The notes beneath the pieces were generated by a model. It saw nothing but the letters and a program-made list of their open reading frames with translations, made no database searches and was not told the DNA's origin. Source: DASSHC01 sp035693105 (GTDB lineage: Bacteria > Chloroflexota > Chloroflexia > Thermomicrobiales > Thermomicrobiaceae). From it: a stretch of 23,830 nt of DNA. This document shows, piece by piece, positions 1 through 6,608 of this stretch (its first letter is position 1; each line of letters begins with the position of its first letter). A program made the position numbers and the translations under genes. The DNA lies in NCBI GenBank assembly GCA_035693105.1, contig DASSHC010000277.1:1-23830 (forward strand). Direction: 5' to 3'.

Positions 1-20
1 TCAAGATCGCCAAGCACTAG
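1..20 (+). CDS. possible 3' end of an upstream gene (partial)
   Basis: An open frame enters from the left edge and reaches a TAG stop at 18-20, giving the C-terminal residues KIAKH. It lies just before a palindromic repeat and upstream of the importer permease genes, where a binding-protein or ATPase gene of the same operon would be expected. Five codons cannot identify a product, and the frame may be chance. Confidence 0.25.
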
Positions 21-42
21 GCCAGTTCGGCGGCGCGGGAGA

Positions 43-117
43 GGGCGGACACAGAGGTCCGCCCCTACAGGAAACGGGCCGTATCGCCGTGGTAGGGGCA
101 GACCTCTGTGTCTGCCC
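43..117. repeat. palindromic double-hairpin intergenic repeat, copy 1
   Basis: The unit has two perfect 8-bp stems with 6-nt loops: gggcggac/gtccgccc at 43-50 and 57-64, and gggcagac/gtctgccc at 96-103 and 110-117. Between them lie the complementary segments cccctac and gtagggg. A second copy is at 20677-20753; the left 32 bases match at 28 positions and the right 26 at 24, while the central 17-20 bases do not align. One stem pair changes from A-T here to C-G in the other copy, so base pairing is kept. There is no reading frame. It resembles REP/MITE-like dispersed repeats; function unknown. Confidence 0.85.
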
Positions 118-172
118 TGTCCCCCCAACGACGAGGCATCAACGGGAGACGTGATAAAGGCACGAACCTGAC

Positions 173-1105
173 ATGAGACGACGGGGCTACATCATTCGCC
201 GGGTCCTGCTCCTCTTCCCCACCATCCTGGCGATCTACACCATCACCTTCGTGCTGATGCACGCCACGCCGGGCGGCCCCTGGTCGAACCAGGGCGACAA
301 GCCGATCCCGCCGATCGTCCTGCAGCGGCTAAACGAGGCCTACGGGCTCGACAAGCCGCTCTGGCAACAATATGTCAACTACTTGAACAACGTGCTCCAC
401 GGCGACTTCGGCCCCTCCTACGCCCAGCGCTCGCTGACCGTCTCCGACATCATCAAGCAGGCCTTCCCGGTCTCGCTGAAGCTCGGGCTGGTGGCCATGG
501 CCATCGCCATCGTCACCGGCGTCTCGCTGGGGGTGCTGGGGGCGATCAAGCACAACACCTGGGTGGACTACATCGCCAGCTTCGCCGCCATCGTCGGCAT
601 CTCGACCCCCTCCTACGTGGTCGTCTCGCTGCTGGTGCTGATCCTGGCCAGCCACCTGCACCTGGTGCCGACCGGCGGCTGGCACGGCGCCTTCAGCAGC
701 CTGGTGATCATCCCGGCCATCGCCCTGGCGCTCTACCCGGCGGCGGTGCTGGCGCGCTACACCCGCTCCAGCATGCTCGACGTGCTGAAGATGGACTATA
801 TCCGGACGGCGCGGGCCAAGGGGCTGCGCGAGCGCCGCGTGCTCGTGCGCCACGCCATCCAGAACTCCCTGCTGCCGGTGGTCACCGTGGCCGGGCTGAT
901 TTTGGCGGACGTCATCACCGGCTCCTTCTTCGTGGAGTCGATCTACTCGGTGCCGGGGCTGGGGCGCTACTTCGTGCTCAGCATCTCGAATCGCGACTAT
1001 CCGGTCATCCTGGGCACGGTCCTCCTCTTCGGCGTGGTCATCTCGGTCATGAACCTGATCGTCGATCTGCTCTACCAGGTCCTCGATCCGCGCATTCAGA
1101 CGTAG
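173..1105 (+). CDS. ABC transporter permease, DppB/OppB type
   Basis: Inner-membrane subunit of a peptide/nickel-type ABC importer, 310 residues, the usual length for DppB/OppB. An N-terminal membrane segment (about residues 12-32) is followed by the family's ATGGPW-like periplasmic start and further hydrophobic segments across residues 100-300. The cytoplasmic EAA loop that contacts the ATPase is visible (YIRTARAKGLRERRVLVRHA), followed by the conserved VPGLGRYF stretch. The ATG at 173 has only a weak, distant AAAGG at 156-160. The next gene starts 19 bases after the stop and encodes the partner permease, so the two are surely one operon. No ATPase or binding-protein gene adjoins them inside the window; they may lie to the left. 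The substrate (di- or oligopeptide, or another solute of this family) cannot be read from sequence. Confidence 0.93.
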   Translation: MRRRGYIIRRVLLLFPTILAIYTITFVLMHATPGGPWSNQGDKPIPPIVLQRLNEAYGLDKPLWQQYVNYLNNVLHGDFGPSYAQRSLTVSDIIKQAFPVSLKLGLVAMAIAIVTGVSLGVLGAIKHNTWVDYIASFAAIVGISTPSYVVVSLLVLILASHLHLVPTGGWHGAFSSLVIIPAIALALYPAAVLARYTRSSMLDVLKMDYIRTARAKGLRERRVLVRHAIQNSLLPVVTVAGLILADVITGSFFVESIYSVPGLGRYFVLSISNRDYPVILGTVLLFGVVISVMNLIVDLLYQVLDPRIQT

Positions 1106-1124
1106 GCAGGTTGGAGCGCAGCGC

Positions 1125-2096
1125 ATGAGCCAGGCGACAGGGTCGGTCGATACGGCGATCACGCGGGAGGGGGCGCGGGCGGCGCGCGCCACCAGCCTCT
1201 GGGGCGACGCCTTCCGCCGCTTCACCGGCAACCGCGTGGCGGCGGCCTCGGCCATCGTCATCCTGGCGCTGGCCCTGCTCGCCATCCTGGCGCCGGTCAT
1301 CAGCCCCTATCACTACTCGGATCAGAACTACAGCGCCATCAACGCCGGGCCGAGCCTGTCGCACCCCTTCGGCACCGACCAGCTGGGGCGCGATCTCTTC
1401 AGCCGCCTCCTCTACGGCGCGCGCATTTCTCTGGCGGTCGGCATCGTGGTCCAGTTGGTGATCGTGCTGATCGGCGTGCCCGTCGGGCTGGCGGCCGGCT
1501 TCTACGGCGGCAAGATCGACACGGCGCTGATGCGCATCGTCGACGTGATGTACGCCATGCCCAGCCTCCTCTTCGTGATCATCATCATGACCTTCCTGCG
1601 CGGCGTGCTCGACCAGCCGCACGGCGGCGGCTTCATGCGCCCGATCGCGCAGTTCGACGGGCGGCTCGGCGGTCTCTTCGGCGTCTTCATCGGGTTGGGG
1701 CTGATCAGTTGGCTGACCGTGGCGCGCATCGTCCGCGCCCAGGCGCTCTCGCTCAAGGAGAAGGAGTTCGTCGAGGCAGCCAACGGGCTGGGAGCCTCGA
1801 ACCGGCGCATCATGTTCCGCCACATCCTGCCGAACACGCTGGCGCCGATCATCGTGGCGGTCACGCTCGGCATCCCGCGCGCCATCCTCTACGAAGCGGG
1901 CATCAGCTTCCTGGGGCTGGGGGTGACGCCGCCGATGCCGAGCTGGGGGCTGATGATCAGCGAGGCGATCCCCACGCTGCGCTCCTACCCCTACATGCTG
2001 GTCTTCCCGGCCATCGCCCTCTCGCTGACCGTCCTCGCCTTCAACTTCCTCGGCGACGGCCTGCGCGACGCGCTCGACCCCTGGTCGCTGCGCTAG
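1125..2096 (+). CDS. ABC transporter permease, DppC/OppC type
   Basis: Second membrane subunit of the importer, 323 residues. The N-terminal cytoplasmic tail (about 40 residues) precedes the first membrane segment (about 41-60). The family motif HPFGTDQLGRDLFSRLLYGAR lies before the core transmembrane domain. The EAA loop is clear (EFVEAANGLGASNRRIMFRH), and the C-terminal GISFLGLGVTPPMPSWG stretch is typical of DppC. The start is supported by TTGGAG at 1110-1115, nine bases before the ATG. It would pair with the upstream DppB-like subunit to form the channel. An insert of about 20 residues with GGGFMRPIAQFDGRLG sits between two membrane segments, a feature of a subset of the family. Substrate unknown. 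The following gap carries repeats, so the operon probably ends here without ATPase genes. Confidence 0.93.
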   Translation: MSQATGSVDTAITREGARAARATSLWGDAFRRFTGNRVAAASAIVILALALLAILAPVISPYHYSDQNYSAINAGPSLSHPFGTDQLGRDLFSRLLYGARISLAVGIVVQLVIVLIGVPVGLAAGFYGGKIDTALMRIVDVMYAMPSLLFVIIIMTFLRGVLDQPHGGGFMRPIAQFDGRLGGLFGVFIGLGLISWLTVARIVRAQALSLKEKEFVEAANGLGASNRRIMFRHILPNTLAPIIVAVTLGIPRAILYEAGISFLGLGVTPPMPSWGLMISEAIPTLRSYPYMLVFPAIALSLTVLAFNFLGDGLRDALDPWSLR

Positions 2097-2457
2097 GGCG
2101 GACGAGCGCACTCACCCTGTCCGTCGCGTGCCGGGTGAGCACGGATCCCTCCACTTCGGTCGGGATGACAGGGTTGATGCCGGGCTGACGACGACGACTT
2201 GCCGTACTCGTTGGCCACCTCCCTCTCCCGGTCATCCCGAGCGCAGTCGCGGGATCCGTGCTCCACGCGCCGCCAAGTGAGTCGACGGCATCGACGGCTC
2301 CCCCGCTCCCCGCCTCCCCCCGACCTAGCCATTTGTCGAGGGTCGCCGCCGTTGGAACGGGCGGTGCCGCCGCAGGGGCGTCGGACCTATGCTCGCAGTG
2401 AGCCCGCTCGCACCCTTAGCGTCGGGCCGGCGAATGGCACAACATTGGGAGGACTCC
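2097..2457. other. intergenic region with inverted repeats, no gene seen
   Basis: The gap between the permease operon and the protease pair. It contains an imperfect inverted repeat (2137-2173 and 2227-2263) of the dispersed 'tcatcc(t/c)gagc...ggatc' type. A TATGCT at 2388-2393 and a TAGCGT at 2417-2422 could be -10 boxes for the protease operon, but neither has a convincing -35 box at the right distance. No credible open frame is present. Confidence 0.6.
2137..2263. repeat. inverted repeat pair, 37-bp arms
   Basis: Arms at 2137-2173 and 2227-2263 match at 32 of 37 positions when one is reverse complemented, with a 53-bp spacer. Each arm contains the core cggatccc...gggatgac. The same type of repeat (gtcatcctgagc...gaaggatct) recurs at 9165-9240 and 14944-15062, always between genes and in opposed orientations. 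No T-run follows, so it is not a standard intrinsic terminator. Confidence 0.8.
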
Positions 2458-3366
2458 ATGACAGAGGGCAACGTGTTGGTGGACCTGTCGCGGCAGCTGG
2501 CGGACGTGGTGGAGACGGCGCAGCCCTGGATCGTGCGCGTCGAGGCGCGGCGGCGCCACGGCGCCAGCGGCATCGTCTGGTCGGCGGACGGACTGATCGT
2601 GACCGCCGACCACGTGGTCGAGCGCGACGAGGAGATCACCGTCGGGCTGGGCGACGGCCGCGAGCTGCCGGCCCGGCTGATCGGGCGCGATCAGGGCGTC
2701 GACCTGGCCGTGCTCAAGGTTGAGGCGAGCGGGCTGCCGGCCGCGCAGCCGTCGCAGGAGCCGGTCAAGACCGGCAATGTGGTGCTGGCGCTGGGGCGGC
2801 CCTACGGCAGCAACGCCATGGCCTCGCTCGGCATCGTCAGCGCGGTCGGCGGTCACTGGCGCTCCTGGCGCGGCGGCAGCATCGAGGGAGTGGTGCGCAG
2901 CGATGTCACCCTCTACCCCGGATTCTCCGGCGGGCCGCTGGTCGACTGCGACGGCCGGCTGATCGGGGTCAACAGTTCGATCCTGGCGCGCGGCCTGGCG
3001 GTGGCGATCCCGCACGCCGCCATCGGCACCACCGTCGCGGCGCTGACCAGCCCCGGTGGGGCCAAGCGCGGCTACCTCGGCATCGCCTCGCAGCCGGTCA
3101 AGATTCCCGAGGGGCTGCGCCAGGCGCTGGGGCTGCAGCAGCAGAGCGGTCTGCTGGTGCTGAACGTCGAGCCGGGCAGCCCGGCCGAGCGCGCCGGCTT
3201 CCTGCTGGGCGACACGCTCGTCTCCTTCGCCGGGCAGCCGACGACCGAGCCGGGCGCGCTGCTGGAGCTGCTCGGGCCGGGGAGCGCCGGCAAGGAGGAG
3301 ACCGCGCGGGTCATCCGCGCCGGCCAACTCGCCGCGCTGAGCGTCCAGATCGGCGAGCGTTCGTAG
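2458..3366 (+). CDS. HtrA-like trypsin-family serine protease with PDZ domain
   Basis: Predicted S1C serine protease, 302 residues. The catalytic triad is H52 (TADHVV), D82 (GVDLAVLK) and S157 (GFSGGP, where most relatives have GNSGGP). A single PDZ domain occupies about 205-298, with LNVEPGSPAERAGFLLGD typical of peptide-binding PDZ folds. The start at 2458 is preferred because GGGAGGA lies at 2447-2453; an in-frame ATG at 2389 lacks such a site. From 2458 the protein begins MTEGNVLVDLSRQL, with no signal peptide or membrane anchor, so it is probably cytoplasmic, unlike DegP/DegS. A second protease gene follows after 22 bases, so the two are likely co-transcribed. Substrates are unknown; a protein quality-control role is inferred from the family. 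Confidence 0.9.
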   Translation: MTEGNVLVDLSRQLADVVETAQPWIVRVEARRRHGASGIVWSADGLIVTADHVVERDEEITVGLGDGRELPARLIGRDQGVDLAVLKVEASGLPAAQPSQEPVKTGNVVLALGRPYGSNAMASLGIVSAVGGHWRSWRGGSIEGVVRSDVTLYPGFSGGPLVDCDGRLIGVNSSILARGLAVAIPHAAIGTTVAALTSPGGAKRGYLGIASQPVKIPEGLRQALGLQQQSGLLVLNVEPGSPAERAGFLLGDTLVSFAGQPTTEPGALLELLGPGSAGKEETARVIRAGQLAALSVQIGERS

Positions 3367-3388
3367 AGCTGAGAGAAGGAGCCAGGAG

Positions 3389-4240
3389 ATGAGCGCGATT
3401 TTCGCGGGCGCGCTGGCGCCGTTCAGCGCGGCGCTGGCCGCGCTGGCCGAGGCGGCACGCGCCAGTGTCGTCCACATTCAGGATGGGCAGCGCGGCGGCG
3501 GCAGCGGCGTCGCCTGGCCGGGCGGCTTCATCGTCACCAATCACCACGTCGCAGAGCACGAGAGCGCCGATGTGACCGCGCCGGACGGCGCCGAGGCACG
3601 CCTACCGGTGGTGACGCACGACGAGGCCAACGACCTCGCGGTGCTGCGGCTGCACGGGCCGATCGCCCAGCATCTCACGCCGGCAGCGATCGCCGACGCG
3701 CGCGAGCTGCGCGTGGGCCAGCTCGTGGTCGCGGTGGGCCACCCCTTCGGCGTGCCGCACGCCGCCACGGCCGGGATCATCAGCGCGTTGCCGGACTGGG
3801 AGGCGCCGCGCGAGCTGCTGCGCTCCGACCTGCACCTCAACCCCGGCAACTCGGGCGGCCCGCTGCTCGATGCCGAGGGGCGGGTGGTCGGCATCAACGC
3901 CATGGTCGGCGGGCCGGGCACCGCGCTCTCGATTCCGAGCCACGCGGTGCAGGCGCTGCTGGCGCGGCTCGGTGGCGAGGTGCCGCGGCTCGGTCTGCAG
4001 GTCATCGGCTTGCCACAGACGGGCGGGCTGCTGATCAGCGGCATCGACCCGGGCAGCCCGGCCGAGCGCGCCGGGCTGCTCCCCGGCGACCTGCTGCTCG
4101 ACTTCGGCTCGCCGCTGCGCCTGCGCGACCACCTGGCGCTGGCCCAGCCCGGCGCCACCCTCCCGCTGCGCCTCAGCCGCGCCGGCAGACGCATCGAGCT
4201 GACCGTGCAGTTGCCGCAGCCCCGCCGCGCCGCCGCTTGA
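3389..4240 (+). CDS. second HtrA-like serine protease with PDZ domain
   Basis: S1C-family protease, 283 residues, a paralogue of the gene just upstream. Triad residues are H53 (TNHHVAE), D82 (ANDLAVLRL) and S155 (NPGNSGGP). A compact C-terminal PDZ domain spans about 200-275 (GIDPGSPAERAGLLPGD). AAGGAG at 3376-3381, seven bases before the ATG, fixes the start. The first 28 residues are alanine-rich and mildly hydrophobic (AIFAGALAPFSAALAALAEAA) but lack a positively charged start or a cleavage site and are interrupted by glutamate, so export is unlikely. The gene ends inside the promoter of the next gene: its TGA overlaps the TTGACA box. The pair might act together or form mixed oligomers; that is inference. 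Confidence 0.9.
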   Translation: MSAIFAGALAPFSAALAALAEAARASVVHIQDGQRGGGSGVAWPGGFIVTNHHVAEHESADVTAPDGAEARLPVVTHDEANDLAVLRLHGPIAQHLTPAAIADARELRVGQLVVAVGHPFGVPHAATAGIISALPDWEAPRELLRSDLHLNPGNSGGPLLDAEGRVVGINAMVGGPGTALSIPSHAVQALLARLGGEVPRLGLQVIGLPQTGGLLISGIDPGSPAERAGLLPGDLLLDFGSPLRLRDHLALAQPGATLPLRLSRAGRRIELTVQLPQPRRAAA

Positions 4241-4265
4241 CACCCGGCGCGGCATGGCCTAGCGT
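4237..4265 (+). promoter_or_regulatory. sigma-70-type promoter for the M20-like gene
   Basis: A perfect TTGACA (4237-4242) is followed after exactly 17 bases by TAGCGT (4260-4265). The -35 box overlaps the stop codon of the upstream protease gene. Transcription would start near 4272, giving a leader of about 90 bases that carries the hairpin at 4309-4340. Confidence 0.7.
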
Positions 4266-4308
4266 CGCGCGGTGTGAGTCGCCCGCAGAGGCGTGATCCT
4301 GAGGTCGA

Positions 4309-4340
4309 CATCCACCCGGGCCGAGTGGCTCGGGTGGATG
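4309..4340 (+). promoter_or_regulatory. strong leader hairpin before the M20-like gene
   Basis: The 10-base arm catccacccg (4309-4318) is exactly complementary to cgggtggatg (4331-4340). The inner bases 4319-4322 and 4327-4330 extend pairing by four more pairs (one G-U), leaving a GAGT tetraloop. The stem lies in the predicted 5' leader, five bases before the AGGAGGAG ribosome binding site (4346-4353). No T-run follows, so a terminator is less likely than an mRNA-stability element, a translation-control element or a protein-binding operator. Confidence 0.75.
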
Positions 4341-4360
4341 CTGGCAGGAGGAGCAGCCGC

Positions 4361-5959
4361 ATGACCGAGCAGTACGCCGCGAAAGAATTCGCGCATCAGT
4401 GGATCGAGCAGAACAGCCAGCGCCTGTCGGAGTTTTGCGCCAACATCTGGCGCCTGGCCGAGCCCGCCTGGCGCGAGTACCAGTCGTCCGCCGCTTACCG
4501 CGACCTACTGGCGCGTGAGGGCTTCGCCGTCGAGGCCGAGAGCGGCGGCATGCCGACGGCCTTCAAGGCGACCTGGGGAGAGGGGCCGCTCGCCGTCGGC
4601 TCCTTCAGCGAGTACGACGCCGTGCCGGGCAACTCGCAGCAGGTCGTCCCGAACGAGGCGCCGCGCGAGGGGCTGAACCGCTGGGCCGCCGGCCACACCG
4701 ACCCCCACTCGATGCTCGGCACCTCCGCGCTGACCGGCATCCTGGCCACCAAAGCGGCCATGGAGCGCTTCGGCATCCCCGGCAAGCTGACCCTCTTCGG
4801 CGAGCCGGCCGAGAAGGTCTGCGGCTCGAAGCCGGTCCACGCCGCCAAGGGCTACTACGATGGCTACGACGCCTTCGTGGTCTATCACCCCCAGGCCAAC
4901 AACACCGTCGCCTGGGATACCCAGTGCGGCTCCTACTGGAGCGCCGTCTTCAGCTTCGAGTGCCTGCATCCCGAGGGCTGGATCGACAAATCGCTGCTGC
5001 CGACGCGCGGCACGTCCCATGCCGCGGCCCGCGCCCCCGGCGCCATCGACGCGCTGATGCTGATGTACACCCTGACCAAGTACACCAAGGAGGCGATGTT
5101 CCCTCACACCGGCACCTGGACGCTCAACGAGTTCGTCATGGTCGGCGGCGACGCCACCTCCGACAACCTGCCGCCGCGCTTCAGCCAGATCCAGTATTCC
5201 TGGCGCGGGCCGACGCTCGGCATCCAGCAGCAGATCTACAACGTGCTGGCCAACAACGCGCGCCAGGCGGCCGCGACGACCGCCTGCCAGGCGAGCGTGC
5301 GCTGGGTCAGCAAGACGCGCGTCGGCCTGGCCAACGAGGCGCTGAGCGACCTCACCTACCGCAACCTGGCGCTGGTCGGCCCGCCGCGGCTCGGCGATGA
5401 GGCGCGCCGCTTCGGGCGGGAGATCCAGCAGAATCTCGACATCGAGCCGATGGACAACCCCTTCGAGGAGAGCGTCGAACGCCTGCTCAGCCCGCAGGAC
5501 TACGAGGCCAACCTGCGCCGCTCGCTGCCGGAGTGGCAGAAGAACTTCACCTCCGATGATTACGTCGAGTACACCTGGCACGCGCCGACGGCCCGCCTCT
5601 TCACCGGCCGCCCGCGTCTCAAGCCGCCCACCCCCGGCTACGAATACCCGGCCTGGGCCTACAACGCGCTCGGCGGCCTACCGGCGGCGGTCGACCCCGG
5701 CATGTTCGTGGCCGGTAAGACGATCGCCGGCACGCTGCTCGACCTGCTGACGCGGCCCGAGGAGCTGTCGCGGATCCAGGACGAGTTCAAGGCGCGCACG
5801 GGGGGCGGCATCGGCGGCAGCGAGTGGGTAGCGCCGCTCCTGCCGGCGGATTTCGCCGCGCCGATCGAGCTGCGCTGGCCGGAGTACATCTCGACGGTGC
5901 GCGGCGCGCACGAGTGGTGGATCCCGACCGCCGACGGCACGCTGGGAGAGAAGCTATAG
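4361..5959 (+). CDS. divergent M20 family (AbgB-like) amidohydrolase
   Basis: A 532-residue relative of AbgB, the aminobenzoyl-glutamate hydrolase subunit, of the M20 metallopeptidase family. AGGAGGAG at 4346-4353 fixes the start; an in-frame start at 4274 is rejected. Recognisable stretches are SEYDAVPGNSQQ (83-94), GHTDPHSMLGTSAL (111-124), GEPAEKVCGSK (147-157) and VVYHPQ (173-178). Compared with AbgB as I recall it, the Cys of GHGCGHN is Asp114, the second Glu of the EE pair is Lys152, and the C-terminal metal-binding His is absent (GYEYPAW). Catalysis may therefore use a different metal set, or be lost. Length exceeds AbgB (about 480) because of an added C-terminal tail. Own promoter and leader hairpin. 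No signal peptide, so cytoplasmic. Substrate unknown; an amide or peptide is the family expectation. Confidence 0.85.
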   Translation: MTEQYAAKEFAHQWIEQNSQRLSEFCANIWRLAEPAWREYQSSAAYRDLLAREGFAVEAESGGMPTAFKATWGEGPLAVGSFSEYDAVPGNSQQVVPNEAPREGLNRWAAGHTDPHSMLGTSALTGILATKAAMERFGIPGKLTLFGEPAEKVCGSKPVHAAKGYYDGYDAFVVYHPQANNTVAWDTQCGSYWSAVFSFECLHPEGWIDKSLLPTRGTSHAAARAPGAIDALMLMYTLTKYTKEAMFPHTGTWTLNEFVMVGGDATSDNLPPRFSQIQYSWRGPTLGIQQQIYNVLANNARQAAATTACQASVRWVSKTRVGLANEALSDLTYRNLALVGPPRLGDEARRFGREIQQNLDIEPMDNPFEESVERLLSPQDYEANLRRSLPEWQKNFTSDDYVEYTWHAPTARLFTGRPRLKPPTPGYEYPAWAYNALGGLPAAVDPGMFVAGKTIAGTLLDLLTRPEELSRIQDEFKARTGGGIGGSEWVAPLLPADFAAPIELRWPEYISTVRGAHEWWIPTADGTLGEKL

Positions 5960-6061
5960 CGCGGCGCCGTCGTGGCGCATGGCGATCGTGGGGAGGGCAA
6001 CGCGGAACGCGCCAGGGCACGGCTCGCGCGCTCCCCGGCATATCAGGTTCGCCCACACCAG

Positions 6062-6090
6062 TTGACGCAACGCGACGTCTCTCGTACTAT
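6062..6090 (+). promoter_or_regulatory. sigma-70-type promoter for the small membrane protein gene
   Basis: TTGACG (6062-6067) and TACTAT (6085-6090) are separated by exactly 17 bases. Transcription would begin near 6097, about 95 bases before the ATG at 6192. It sits in the 232-bp gap after the M20-like gene, which otherwise shows no gene. Confidence 0.7.
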
Positions 6091-6191
6091 CAGGATGGTT
6101 CCGCGCTCCATCGTTGAGCAATCGGTAACGGCACGTGTAGATCGCTCAGGATTCGGGCAGCGATGCAATCCGAGGGAGACGGGCGACGGCG

Positions 6192-6542
6192 ATGACCAGC
6201 GTCACCTATTTCGTGCTCATCGGTCTGATCGGCGTGACCGCGCTCTACTGGCTGCGGCGAGGAACGCGGGCGATGGCTCCGCCCGGCCTTGGCCGAACCG
6301 GCTGGAAGGGGTGGCTCCTCGGGGGGATCGACTGGACGACCACGAGCTGGACGCAGCGCGCGCTCTACGAGCTGGTCAACGTCGTCCTCGTCCTCGTCGC
6401 CGGCCTCGTGGCGCACGCCATCTGGCCGGGTGCCATCTCCAGGCAAGTCGTGATCGCCTACGCGGGCGTCTCGGCCATCGTGGGCAGCATCGGAGCGGCG
6501 TTCAACCTCAGGCGCTATACCCTCGGCCGGCATCGCTCGTGA
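6192..6542 (+). CDS. small membrane protein of unknown function
   Basis: A 116-residue protein I do not recognise. It has three likely membrane segments: about residues 3-20 (VTYFVLIGLIGVTALYWL), 60-80 (LYELVNVVLVLVAGLVAHAIW) and 86-106 (VVIAYAGVSAIVGSIGAAF). A basic and tryptophan-rich loop follows the first segment (WLRRGTR, GWKGWLLGGIDWTTTSW), and the C-terminus is basic (LRRYTLGRHRS). Purine-rich GAGGGAGA about 20 bases upstream is a weak, distant ribosome binding site. A good promoter (6062-6090) supports real expression. It is convergent with the CBS/CorC gene, with 51 bases between stops. Nothing in the sequence indicates a function. Confidence 0.7.
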   Translation: MTSVTYFVLIGLIGVTALYWLRRGTRAMAPPGLGRTGWKGWLLGGIDWTTTSWTQRALYELVNVVLVLVAGLVAHAIWPGAISRQVVIAYAGVSAIVGSIGAAFNLRRYTLGRHRS

Positions 6543-6582
6543 TCGCCCCCTGAGCCCACGCGCGCCACGAGCGGGCTACCCA

Positions 6583-6608
6583 CCGCCGGACGGTCATTCT
6601 TCCGGCGG
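6583..6608. terminator. hairpin between convergent genes, possible terminator
   Basis: ccgccgga (6583-6590) and tccggcgg (6601-6608) are exactly complementary with a 10-base loop. The structure sits between convergent genes and covers the stop codon of the minus-strand gene. Neither strand has a T-run after the stem, so factor-independent termination is doubtful. Confidence 0.35.

Noticed and set aside
329..1300. Long minus-strand open frame opposite the DppB-like gene
   Set aside because: Its product is rich in His, Arg, Asp and Gln without domain-like pattern, as expected for the antisense of GC-rich coding DNA, while the plus strand encodes a clear permease. Similar antisense frames over the other genes were left out for the same reason.
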